From an uncultured Collinsella sp. (GTDB lineage: Bacteria > Actinomycetota > Coriobacteriia > Coriobacteriales > Coriobacteriaceae), in NCBI GenBank assembly GCA_900551975.1, contig URYA01000104.1:1-6054 (forward strand): a stretch of DNA of 6,054 bases. The letters are read 5' to 3'. Shown in pieces: positions 1 to 5,979 of the stretch; within the stretch, counting starts at the first letter, position 1; the number at the start of each line of letters is the position of its first letter. Below the pieces are notes generated by a model. It was not told where the DNA came from and did no database searches. It was given only the letters and a program-made list of their open reading frames with translations. The position numbers and the translations under genes are program-made.

Positions 1-10
1 GTCAAGTGGT

Positions 11-32
11 CCGCCGTTCGGTAGAACGGCGG
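11..32 (-). terminator. Hairpin just downstream of the aminotransferase gene, candidate terminator
   Basis: A perfect 9-bp stem (CCGCCGTTC at 11-19 pairing with GAACGGCGG at 24-32) encloses a 4-base loop. On the minus strand it starts 6 bases after the TAA stop of the aminotransferase gene, where a terminator would be expected. The ten bases that follow within the window (ACCACTTGAC on the minus strand) contain no T-run, so the rho-independent label is tentative. It could also be an mRNA-stabilising 3' hairpin, or serve a converging gene beyond the left edge. Confidence 0.45.
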
Positions 33-38
33 AACTAA

Positions 39-1559
39 TTAGCTCTGGCGGTAATGGTCAAAGAAGTCGGCGAGGTCTTCGAGGGACTCTTTGAGTACTT
101 CCATGCGCGGCAGGTACACGATACGGAAGTGGTCGGGCTCAGCCCAGTTGAAGCCGCCGCCACGCGTGATCAGGATCTTCTTCTCGTGCAGCAGGTCAAG
201 GGCGAACTGCTCGTCATCGGTGATGTTGAACTTTTTAACATCCATCTTGGGGAAGATGTAGAACGCCGCACGCGGCTTAACCACCGAGATGCCGTCAATC
301 TTGTTGAGCGCCTCATACACAAAGTTGCGCTGCTCGTAGACACGGCCGCCGGGACGGATGTAGTCGTTGACCGACTGATGGCCACCGAGTGCCGTCTGAA
401 CGATCGACTGAGCCGGCACGTTGGAGCACAGGCGCATGTTCGAGAGCATGTTGACGCCCATGATGAAGTCGCTCATGCAGCTCTGGTTGCCCGAAAGCAC
501 CATCCAGCCAATACGATAGCCCGCAATCATGTGCGACTTGGAAAGGCCGCTAAAGGTGACGCAGGGCAGGTCGGGGGCGAGCGAGGCAATCGAGACGTGC
601 TCGTAGCCGTCCATGCAGAGGCGGTCGTAGATCTCATCGGCAAAGATCATCAGCTGATGCCTGCGTGCAACCTCGACGATGCCCTCGAGCACCTCGCGCG
701 GGTAGACCGAGCCCGTGGGGTTGTTGGGGTTGATGATGACGAGGGCCTTGGTCGCGCTCGTGATCTTGGACTCCATATCCTCCAGGTCGGGATACCAATC
801 CGCCTGCTCATCGCATAGATAGTGCACGGGATGACCGCCGGCGAGGGTTGCGCACGCCGTCCAGAGCGGATAGTCGGGGCTGGGGATCAGAATCTCGTCG
901 CCATTGTCGAGCAGCGCGTTCATCGAAAGCTGAATGAGCTCGGACACGCCGTTGCCCGTGTAGATGTGCTCCATTTGAACATTGGGCAGGCCCTTGATCT
1001 GCGAGTACTGCATAATCGCCTTGCGCGCAGAGAACAGGCCGCGCGAGTTGGAATAGCCTTCGCAGTCGGGCAGCTGCTGGCGCATGTCCTTGATGACCTC
1101 GTCGGGCGTGCGGAAACCGAAGGGCGCCGGGTTGCCGATATTGAGCTTGAGGATGCGCTCGCCCTCGTCCTCCATACGGGCGGCCTCGTCGACGACGGGA
1201 CCGCGCACATCATACAGGACGTTATCAAGCTTGGTGGATTTAGAAAAAGTACGCATGGTGGTGCTCCTTGCAATTTGAGCTGAGGGATGGGGTTCGGGCT
1301 TGGAAACGTTACGAGGCGATGATGTCTCGCCTTGATCGGCGTCACCGGCAAGCAGCCAGGTAACATCGACCTCCAAAATGCGGGCGAGCAGCTCAGCCAC
1401 ATCGCGCCGCGGGATCGTCTTGCCGCTCACATATTGGCTCATCTGACTCTTGCCGAGTTTTTTGCCGAGCATCTCCGATGCGCGGATTACGTCCGACTGG
1501 CGAACGTCGCGATCGGACATAGTCTGTCGCAGGCGATCGCTAAACGTCTCTTGGGCCAC
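39..1559 (-). CDS. alaA: XRE-type helix-turn-helix fused to AlaA/YfbQ-type alanine aminotransferase (PLP, class I/II)
   Basis: The 506-residue protein has two parts. Residues about 6-73 form a Cro/CI-type helix-turn-helix domain, with a recognition-helix region around KSQMSQYVSGK. Residues 74-101 are a Ser/Pro/Thr-rich linker. Residues 102-506 are a full-length fold-type I aminotransferase closely resembling Escherichia coli AlaA, which is also 405 residues by my recollection. Visible active-site elements are NPNNPTG (277-283), Asp308 and Tyr311 in FADEIYD, the PLP-binding lysine Lys341 in SGLSK (position 240 of the aminotransferase part, as in AlaA), Arg349, and the substrate-carboxylate arginine Arg479 in HFRIVYLPR. 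The likely reaction is pyruvate + glutamate to alanine + 2-oxoglutarate in the cytoplasm. GTG at 1559 is chosen as the start because AAGGAGG lies 5 bases upstream; an in-frame ATG at 1610 lies inside the operator-like repeats and has no ribosome binding site. The fusion suggests an enzyme that also binds DNA, probably upstream of its own gene (inference). Enzyme family is secure; the exact amino-acid preference is less so. Confidence 0.9.
   Translation of the reverse strand: MAQETFSDRLRQTMSDRDVRQSDVIRASEMLGKKLGKSQMSQYVSGKTIPRRDVAELLARILEVDVTWLLAGDADQGETSSPRNVSKPEPHPSAQIARSTTMRTFSKSTKLDNVLYDVRGPVVDEAARMEDEGERILKLNIGNPAPFGFRTPDEVIKDMRQQLPDCEGYSNSRGLFSARKAIMQYSQIKGLPNVQMEHIYTGNGVSELIQLSMNALLDNGDEILIPSPDYPLWTACATLAGGHPVHYLCDEQADWYPDLEDMESKITSATKALVIINPNNPTGSVYPREVLEGIVEVARRHQLMIFADEIYDRLCMDGYEHVSIASLAPDLPCVTFSGLSKSHMIAGYRIGWMVLSGNQSCMSDFIMGVNMLSNMRLCSNVPAQSIVQTALGGHQSVNDYIRPGGRVYEQRNFVYEALNKIDGISVVKPRAAFYIFPKMDVKKFNITDDEQFALDLLHEKKILITRGGGFNWAEPDHFRIVYLPRMEVLKESLEDLADFFDHYRQS
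1254..1269 (-). promoter_or_regulatory. Internal ribosome binding site and ATG at the domain junction of the aminotransferase fusion
   Basis: On the minus strand AAGGAG (1269-1264) is followed after 7 bases by an in-frame ATG (1256-1254). Translation from here would give a 405-residue protein starting MRTFSKSTKLDN, exactly the free AlaA enzyme without the DNA-binding domain. The site may be a working second start producing two isoforms, or a relic of an ancestral stand-alone gene whose leader now encodes the linker. Sequence alone cannot tell these apart. Confidence 0.6.
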
Positions 1560-1571
1560 TAGAACCTCCTT
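1557..1571 (-). promoter_or_regulatory. Ribosome binding site and GTG start of the XRE-AlaA gene
   Basis: A consensus AAGGAGG (1571-1565) stands 5 bases before GTG (1559-1557) on the minus strand. This sets the start 17 codons inside the longest open frame. The potassium transporter gene in this window uses the same arrangement (purine-rich heptamer, 5 bases, GTG), which supports the choice. Confidence 0.85.
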
Positions 1572-1580
1572 GCTGGCAAA

Positions 1581-1662
1581 GTTCAATTTATAGAATACGA
1601 ATTGAACCAAGGTTCAATTTAGGCAGCAGTATAACGCGGCACCTCATTCGAAAGTTCAATTT
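1581..1662. promoter_or_regulatory. Operator-like array of GTTCAATTT repeats upstream of the XRE-AlaA gene
   Basis: The 9-mer GTTCAATTT occurs three times on the plus strand, at 1581-1589, 1612-1620 and 1654-1662. The middle copy is also one arm of a perfect inverted repeat: AATTGAACC (1600-1608), a 2-base AA spacer, then GGTTCAATT (1611-1619). The direct copies are 31 and 42 bases apart, close to 3 and 4 turns of B-DNA, so they would face the same side of the helix. The perfect dyad lies just downstream of a plausible -10 box for the gene. Cro/CI-type regulators typically bind such dyads, so autoregulation by the gene's own helix-turn-helix domain is the natural inference. Another XRE or unrelated regulator remains possible. 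Confidence 0.6.
1628..1633 (-). promoter_or_regulatory. Candidate -10 box (TATACT) for the XRE-AlaA gene
   Basis: TATACT on the minus strand differs from TATAAT at one base and would place the transcript start near 1621, at the edge of the perfect inverted repeat (1600-1619). No good -35 hexamer lies 16-18 bases upstream; the nearest match, TTGAAC (1659-1654), is 20 bases away and belongs to a repeat copy. Tentative. Confidence 0.35.
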
Positions 1663-1690
1663 CATAAGAAAATGCACCAGACTCTGAGAT

Positions 1691-1707
1691 TTGCCCAAAG
1701 TGGGCAA
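1691..1707 (-). terminator. Short hairpin after the LysR gene, weak candidate terminator
   Basis: TTGCCCA (1691-1697) and TGGGCAA (1701-1707) form a perfect 7-bp stem with a 3-base loop, 14 bases beyond the stop of the LysR gene on the minus strand. No T-run follows, so termination may be inefficient and LysR transcripts might read on into the aminotransferase gene. The dyad could also be a protein-binding site. Confidence 0.3.
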
Positions 1708-1721
1708 TGACGCGCACACGT

Positions 1722-2579
1722 TTAGAGGTATTCGAGGAAACGGGCGGCGGCAAGCGAAACATCGGCCGTTCGATATATCGCATTGATCTGCCGATGAGGA
1801 TGTCCCTCGAGCGGGCGCACGGCAACATCGAACTGGCAGCGGCGCAAGATGAGCGCCGGAAGAATGCTCACGCCCAGACCGTCCTCGACCATGGCCATAA
1901 TCGCATAATCATCCCAGGTCGACAGCTTAGAGCGTACCGCCAGGCCCGCGCGGCGAAACAGCGGCGTAATCTCGTCGTCGCTACCGCGTTCCAGCAGGAT
2001 AAACTGCTCGTTGGCCAAATCGGCAAGGGAAACGACCTCCGCGGTGGCAAGCGAGGAGTCCGCTGGCACCACGGCCATCAGCTCGTCTTGCACCAACGGT
2101 CGCGACGCCATGCCGACGCCGCGTGGCTCGCGCGGAATAAAGCCCAGGTCGCAGCGACCTTCCGCCACCCATTGTTCAATCTCTGAGTAATCGCCCATCA
2201 GCAACTCATAATCGACGTCCGGATGATCGGCGCGAAAGCGCGCAATCACCGGCGGCAGCACGTGGGTCGCCACACTCGAAAACGTACCGATGCAGATTTT
2301 GCCGCGCATGAGTCCACGCATCTCATCCACCCGTCGCTGCAAGCGAGTGAATTCCTCGCAGAGCGCCTCGACAGCCGGCATGACCTGCCGCCCGTCGGCA
2401 GAAAGAGCCACGCCCTCGCGACTGCGGTCGAGCACCTTAAAACCCCAGTCGGCCTCAAGATCGGCCACCATACGGCTCACGCCCGACTGCGAATAGCTCA
2501 GGCGCTCGGCAGCACGCGTAAAGCTTCCGGCGCGCACCGTCTCCAGCAGCACCTGCATCTTTTGGATATTGGTCTCCAC
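1722..2579 (-). CDS. LysR-family transcriptional regulator
   Basis: The 285-residue protein has the standard LysR plan. An N-terminal winged helix-turn-helix spans about residues 3-62, with the signature SFTRAAERLSYSQSGVSRMVADLE. A linker helix covers about 63-90. A periplasmic-binding-protein-like effector domain runs from GKICIG (about 93) to the end, with the family's GLGVSILP motif at 234-241. Such proteins bind DNA as tetramers and usually control a divergent target while repressing themselves. Here the divergent neighbour is the EamA transporter, and a T-N11-A dyad lies between them. The GTG at 2579 is preferred because GGGGA sits 6 bases upstream; an in-frame ATG at 2600 has no ribosome binding site. 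The C-terminus is slightly shorter than in many relatives but includes a final helix. The effector cannot be deduced. Confidence 0.92.
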   Translation of the reverse strand: METNIQKMQVLLETVRAGSFTRAAERLSYSQSGVSRMVADLEADWGFKVLDRSREGVALSADGRQVMPAVEALCEEFTRLQRRVDEMRGLMRGKICIGTFSSVATHVLPPVIARFRADHPDVDYELLMGDYSEIEQWVAEGRCDLGFIPREPRGVGMASRPLVQDELMAVVPADSSLATAEVVSLADLANEQFILLERGSDDEITPLFRRAGLAVRSKLSTWDDYAIMAMVEDGLGVSILPALILRRCQFDVAVRPLEGHPHRQINAIYRTADVSLAAARFLEYL

Positions 2580-2590
2580 GGCACGTCCCC
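2577..2590 (-). promoter_or_regulatory. Ribosome binding site deciding the GTG start of the LysR gene
   Basis: GGGGA (2590-2586 on the minus strand) lies 6 bases before GTG (2579-2577). The competing in-frame ATG at 2600 is preceded by ACAAAAACTC, with no Shine-Dalgarno match. The GTG start puts four residues (VETN) ahead of the first DNA-binding helix, usual for the family. Confidence 0.55.
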
Positions 2591-2624
2591 ACCCTTGCAT
2601 GAGTTTTTGTCATGTTTTCCATGC

Positions 2625-2630
2625 ATTATA
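2625..2630 (-). promoter_or_regulatory. Candidate -10 box (TATAAT) for the LysR gene
   Basis: A perfect TATAAT is read on the minus strand, 46 bases upstream of the GTG start. The -35 region at normal spacing (about 2648-2654) is a poor match and overlaps the left arm of the T-N11-A dyad. Binding of LysR there would be expected to block its own promoter, the usual autoregulation. The plus-strand promoter of the transporter gene is not clear. Confidence 0.45.
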
Positions 2631-2651
2631 TTCGCTTTTCTTCTAAAGCCA

Positions 2652-2674
2652 GTTCACCCATAGTGAACATGTTC
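2652..2674. promoter_or_regulatory. LysR-type T-N11-A dyad in the divergent regulator/transporter gap
   Basis: GTTCAC (2652-2657), a 5-base spacer and GTGAAC (2663-2668) form a perfect inverted repeat that contains a T-N11-A LysR box (2654-2666). Its right arm overlaps a second perfect palindrome, GAACATGTTC (2665-2674). The result is three alternating half-sites within 23 bases, about 24 bases ahead of the transporter ATG. Position between the divergent genes and motif form both fit binding by the adjacent LysR protein. Confidence 0.55.
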
Positions 2675-2697
2675 GGATATAGAGGGGATGTCAGCGC

Positions 2698-3609
2698 ATG
2701 AACAACGGACTGTTTACATACTTAGCAGCATTACTGTTGTTTGGCTCTAACGGCATCATCGCCGCAGCTATCGCACTGCCGAGCTCCGATATCGTGCTGC
2801 TGCGCACTTTTCTGGGAGCCCTCTCGCTTATAACCATCCTCGCCACTACCCAACACCATAAGTTGCAGGCGCCATCTCGTCCCCGCGAAGCCGCGGCCCT
2901 CCTCCTCTCGGGAGCTGCGCTGGGCGCCAGCTGGATTTTTCTGTTCCGCGCCTACCAGACGATCGGCGTCGGCGTATCCTCGCTGCTGTACTACTGCGGC
3001 CCCATCATTGTCATGGCGCTCTCCCCGCTCATCTTTGGCGAAAAGCTGACCGGCGGCAAAATCGCCGGCTTTGTCGCCGTCGCCTGCGGTGCTTTTCTCA
3101 TTGCAGCGCAAGGTCTAGGCGGCAATATGCCCATTGCGGGCATCGTCTGTGGAATCGCCTCGGCCTTCTGCTATGCATTGATGGTCATCGCTAGCAAGGG
3201 TGCGCCGCACATCGAGGGCCTCGAGAACTCCACGCTCCAGGTGTGCGCCGCCTTTGTGACCGCACTGGTCCTCACGCTCATCACGCAGGGCGCTCCCTCA
3301 TTCCTGTCCGCCGGTATCGCCACCAGTATTGATTGGCGCGCCGTCGCTATGCTCGGCGTCGTCAACACCGGCATCGGTTGCCTGCTCTACTTTAGCGCCG
3401 TCGCCAAGCTGCCCGTCCAGACCGTCGCTGTCGTCGGCTACCTCGAGCCGCTTTCGGCGATCGTGTTCTCGGCCGGCCTTTTGGGCGCAGCCATAACATC
3501 GGTCCGCCTGATGGGCGCCGCGCTTATCATCGGCGGCGCGATTTTTTGCGAACTCGCCGGCAAACGCGCAAACGCCAAGGCTGGCATCGCCCAGACAGCA
3601 CGTGCTTAA
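2698..3609 (+). CDS. EamA-family (drug/metabolite transporter superfamily) membrane transporter
   Basis: The 303-residue protein is almost wholly hydrophobic and fits ten transmembrane helices arranged as two EamA repeats, about residues 5-137 and 146-286. Repeat 1 shows the hallmark stretch from RAYQTIGVG through YCGPI to GEKLT (Glu115), followed by a glycine-rich helix. Repeat 2 has the matching AVAKLPVQTVAVVGYLEPLSAIVFSA, but the usual acidic residue after the glycine is alanine (Ala264 in LGAAIT). The short C-terminal tail is basic and alanine-rich. Family members mostly export amino acids, other metabolites or drugs; the substrate here is unknown. The start ATG follows AGAGGGG (2681-2687) with a 10-base gap. 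The divergent LysR gene probably regulates it. Export of an amino acid would fit the nearby aminotransferase, but that is a guess from location only. Confidence 0.9.
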   Translation: MNNGLFTYLAALLLFGSNGIIAAAIALPSSDIVLLRTFLGALSLITILATTQHHKLQAPSRPREAAALLLSGAALGASWIFLFRAYQTIGVGVSSLLYYCGPIIVMALSPLIFGEKLTGGKIAGFVAVACGAFLIAAQGLGGNMPIAGIVCGIASAFCYALMVIASKGAPHIEGLENSTLQVCAAFVTALVLTLITQGAPSFLSAGIATSIDWRAVAMLGVVNTGIGCLLYFSAVAKLPVQTVAVVGYLEPLSAIVFSAGLLGAAITSVRLMGAALIIGGAIFCELAGKRANAKAGIAQTARA

Positions 3610-3642
3610 AAGCCCTGCTTTGAAATGCTACCTGCATAGATA

Positions 3643-3666
3643 AATAATCCCCAGCTGAGGATTATT
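3643..3666. repeat. 24-bp near-perfect palindrome between the EamA and kup genes
   Basis: AATAATCC (3643-3650) and GGATTATT (3659-3666) are perfect inverted arms, and the centre CAGCTG (3652-3657) is itself palindromic. Only the pair 3651/3658 breaks the symmetry over 24 bases. It starts 34 bases after the transporter stop. As RNA it gives an AT-rich 8-bp stem with an 8-base loop and no T-run behind it, so it is a weak terminator at best. The symmetry carrying on to the centre fits a protein-binding dyad better. Confidence 0.5.
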
Positions 3667-3751
3667 GTCTAAAATAACCCGATGTGCCAAACTGCTCTTG
3701 TATGTATAAAGACGGCATAAAGTTTTTTGTCCTAGACAGATAACCGGATGT
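3665..3751 (+). repeat. Imperfect direct repeat in the kup upstream region
   Basis: ATAACC-C-GATGT (3674-3685) recurs as ATAACC-G-GATGT (3740-3751), 11 of 12 bases identical and 66 bases apart. Both copies are preceded by a related TTGTC..TA element (3665-3671 and 3727-3734). The second copy also sits within an inverted TAGACA (3733-3738) / TGTCTA (3749-3754) pair, and it contains the ATG at 3748. It may be a duplicated regulatory site for kup; no known factor is recognised. Confidence 0.4.
3705..3710 (+). promoter_or_regulatory. Candidate -10 box (TATAAA) for kup
   Basis: TATAAA preceded directly by TG lies about 56 bases before the chosen kup start. No convincing -35 hexamer is seen at 16-18 bases upstream. 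It lies between the two copies of the direct repeat, so a regulator binding those copies would flank it. Tentative. Confidence 0.3.
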
Positions 3752-3753
3752 CT

Positions 3754-3768
3754 AAGGGAGTCCTCGTG
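3754..3768 (+). promoter_or_regulatory. Ribosome binding site and GTG start of kup
   Basis: AAGGGAG (3754-3760) stands 5 bases before GTG (3766-3768), the same layout as in the aminotransferase gene. The longer in-frame alternative, ATG at 3748, follows GATAACCGG with no Shine-Dalgarno match, and adds six residues. Confidence 0.7.
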
Positions 3769-5979
3769 GCACACAACAAACTGGAGGCAAACCTCCAAGA
3801 CCAGCGCGGGCAAGGCGGGCACGGAGCCATCCCCCTCTCCGCTGGCATGCTGCTCGTAACGCTCGGCGTCGTCTATGGCGACATCGGCACGAGCCCCATG
3901 TACACCATGAAATCAATCGTCGCCAACAACGGCGGCATCGGTACCGTCAGCGAGGACATGATCCTGGGCGCGCTTTCGCTCGTCATCTGGACCATGACGC
4001 TCGTGACCACGGTCAAGTACGTGGTAATCGCCATGAAGGCCGACAACCACAACGAAGGCGGCATCTTCGCCCTGTTCAGCCTCGTGCGCAAGGTGGCGCC
4101 ATGGCTGATTCTCCCCGCCATGATCGGCGCCGACGGCATCCTCACCCCCGCTGTCACGGTCACCACAGCCATCGAGGGTCTGCGCACCATCGAGTGGGGC
4201 CACGCGCTGTTGGGTGACGGGCAAACTAACGTCATCATTATTACCATCATCATTATCTGCGGCCTGTTTGCCATGCAGCGCGCTGGCACCTCGTCAATCG
4301 GTAAGCTGTTCGGCCCGCTCATGACGCTGTGGTTCCTGTTCCTGGCAGGCGCCGGCCTGTTCAACATGCTCGGCAACCTGTCCATCTTGCGCGCGCTCAA
4401 CCCCATCCGCGGCATCATGTTCCTGTTCTCGCCCATCAACCACTCGGGCATTATGGTGCTCGGCTTTGTCTTTCTGTCGACGACCGGCGCCGAGGCCCTC
4501 TACTCGGATATGGGCCACGTTGGCAAGGCCAACATCTATGCATCCTGGCCGTTTGTTAAGGCGGCCCTTATCCTCAACTATCTGGGTCAAGGCGCTTGGC
4601 TGCTCGCCAATAACTCCAACCCCCAGATGCTCGCGATGGATATCGTCAACCCGTTCTATATGATGCTTCCCGAGCCCCTGCGCCCCTTTGCCATCGTGCT
4701 TTCGGCCGTGGCGGCCATCATTGCCTCGCAGGCGCTCATCACCGGCTCGTTCTCGCTGGTATCCGAGGCAACGCGTCTCAACCTTATGCCGCATCTGCGC
4801 ATCCACTACCCCAGCGACACCAAGGGGCAGCTCTATATTCCGCTCGTCAACAACATCATGTGGGTCGGCTGCATCTTCATCGTGCTGCTGTTCCAGAACT
4901 CCGAGCGCATGGAGAGCGCCTACGGCCTCGCCATTACCGTGACCATGCTCATGACCACGACGCTTTTGACGAGCTATATCGTCGGCATTCTCAAGCACAG
5001 ACTGGGCGCCTGCGTCTTCGCCCTGCTTTTTGGCGCCATCGAGCTCTGCTTCTTTGCCTCGTGCCTCACTATGTTCTTTGACGGCGGCTATGTGATGATC
5101 TTCCTGGCCGCACTGCTGTTTGGCCTTATGTACGTGTGGCGTCGTGGCACCGCCATCGAGCGCACGCAAACGATCCTGCTGCCCGTCTCCAAGTACATCG
5201 ATCAGCTCAACCGCCTGCGCAACGACGAGACCTACCCCGTGCTCGCCGACAATCTGGTGTTCCTCACCAACAGCTCCGATCCGCTCACGCTCGACCGCGA
5301 CGTGCTCTATTCCATCCTGGACAAACATCCCAAGCGCGCCAAGGCATACTGGTTCATTAACGTGCACGTTACCGACGAGCCCTATACGCACGAGTATTCC
5401 GTCGAGACCTTTGGCACGGACTTCCTCTTCCGCGTGCGCCTGGACCTGGGCTTTAAGGTCAACCAGCGCGTTAATGCCTACCTGCGCCAGATCGTTGGCG
5501 ACCTGATGGCATCGGGCGAGCTGCCGCCGCAACATCACACCTACTCCATCTACGAGACGCGCGGCAACGTAGGTGACTTCCGCTTTTGCATGCTGCGCAA
5601 GATGCTTGCCCCCGAAACGGACATCAACCGCAATGACCACCGCGTGATGGCCATCAAGTACGCCGTCCGCCGCGCCTGCGGAAGCCCGGCACGCTGGTAC
5701 GGTCTTGAGAACTCGGCCATCATCATCGAGTACGTGCCTCTCTTTGCCCGCATGCGCCCGGCCGTTAAGCTCGTGCGCACCCAGGTGCCGCTCGAGGTTC
5801 AGATCGAAGAGGCCGAGGAAATGGAAGTCGACATCTTCTCGGACGACTTGGTCAACGGCAACGAAGCCGGTAAGGACATGAACGTCGATCCCACCGAGCT
5901 GCTCGAGAGCGTCGCAGATACGCCCGAACAACAGCTCGACGGCCTCGAGAGCGACCAGCTCAACGACGCCAACTTCTAG
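3766..5979 (+). CDS. kup: Kup-family low-affinity potassium transporter (K+/H+ symport type)
   Basis: The 737-residue protein (743 if started at ATG 3748) is a KUP/HAK/KT potassium transporter. Residues about 22-460 contain roughly twelve transmembrane helices, opening with the family signature GVVYGDIGTSP. Acidic residues equivalent to those important in E. coli Kup are present: Asp39 in the signature, Asp123 in ADGILTPA (Glu116 in E. coli; Asp also occurs in plant members), and Glu243 in TGAEALYSDMGH. Residues about 461-680 form the cytoplasmic C-terminal domain usual for the family. The final 57 residues (681-737) are an unusual acidic tail with 19 Asp/Glu and one Lys. It lies 156 bases downstream of the EamA gene in the same direction, with its own candidate -10 box, and is followed by a strong terminator, so it is probably a single-gene unit. 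No ydaO-type riboswitch was recognised in the short leader. Family assignment is secure. Confidence 0.95.
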   Translation: MAHNKLEANLQDQRGQGGHGAIPLSAGMLLVTLGVVYGDIGTSPMYTMKSIVANNGGIGTVSEDMILGALSLVIWTMTLVTTVKYVVIAMKADNHNEGGIFALFSLVRKVAPWLILPAMIGADGILTPAVTVTTAIEGLRTIEWGHALLGDGQTNVIIITIIIICGLFAMQRAGTSSIGKLFGPLMTLWFLFLAGAGLFNMLGNLSILRALNPIRGIMFLFSPINHSGIMVLGFVFLSTTGAEALYSDMGHVGKANIYASWPFVKAALILNYLGQGAWLLANNSNPQMLAMDIVNPFYMMLPEPLRPFAIVLSAVAAIIASQALITGSFSLVSEATRLNLMPHLRIHYPSDTKGQLYIPLVNNIMWVGCIFIVLLFQNSERMESAYGLAITVTMLMTTTLLTSYIVGILKHRLGACVFALLFGAIELCFFASCLTMFFDGGYVMIFLAALLFGLMYVWRRGTAIERTQTILLPVSKYIDQLNRLRNDETYPVLADNLVFLTNSSDPLTLDRDVLYSILDKHPKRAKAYWFINVHVTDEPYTHEYSVETFGTDFLFRVRLDLGFKVNQRVNAYLRQIVGDLMASGELPPQHHTYSIYETRGNVGDFRFCMLRKMLAPETDINRNDHRVMAIKYAVRRACGSPARWYGLENSAIIIEYVPLFARMRPAVKLVRTQVPLEVQIEEAEEMEVDIFSDDLVNGNEAGKDMNVDPTELLESVADTPEQQLDGLESDQLNDANF

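Noticed and set aside
54..818. A 254-codon plus-strand open frame antisense to the aminotransferase gene
   Set aside because: No domain or motif is recognisable and it lies fully inside a secure gene on the other strand, so it is a GC-driven shadow.
1560..1610. Upstream ATG giving a 523-residue form of the XRE-AlaA protein
   Set aside because: The extra 17 codons run through the operator-like repeats and the consensus AAGGAGG, and the ATG has no ribosome binding site; GTG 1559 is far better placed.
1707..2186. A 159-codon plus-strand open frame antisense to the LysR gene
   Set aside because: Arg/His/Gln-rich sequence without any motif, overlapping a clear LysR coding sequence.
2607..2632. 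TTGTCA and TATATT as a plus-strand promoter for the EamA gene
   Set aside because: The spacing is only 14 bases, too short for a standard promoter, so the pair was not annotated.
3681..3728. Possible attenuator or riboswitch in the kup leader (GCC...GGC pairing followed by T6)
   Set aside because: The pairing is only a few bases with a loop of about 25 bases, and nothing matches a ydaO (c-di-AMP) or other known riboswitch core as far as I can see by eye.
4231..4258. ATC/ATT-rich repeat-like stretch inside kup
   Set aside because: It simply encodes an isoleucine-rich transmembrane helix (around residues 156-164) and shows no regular repeat unit.
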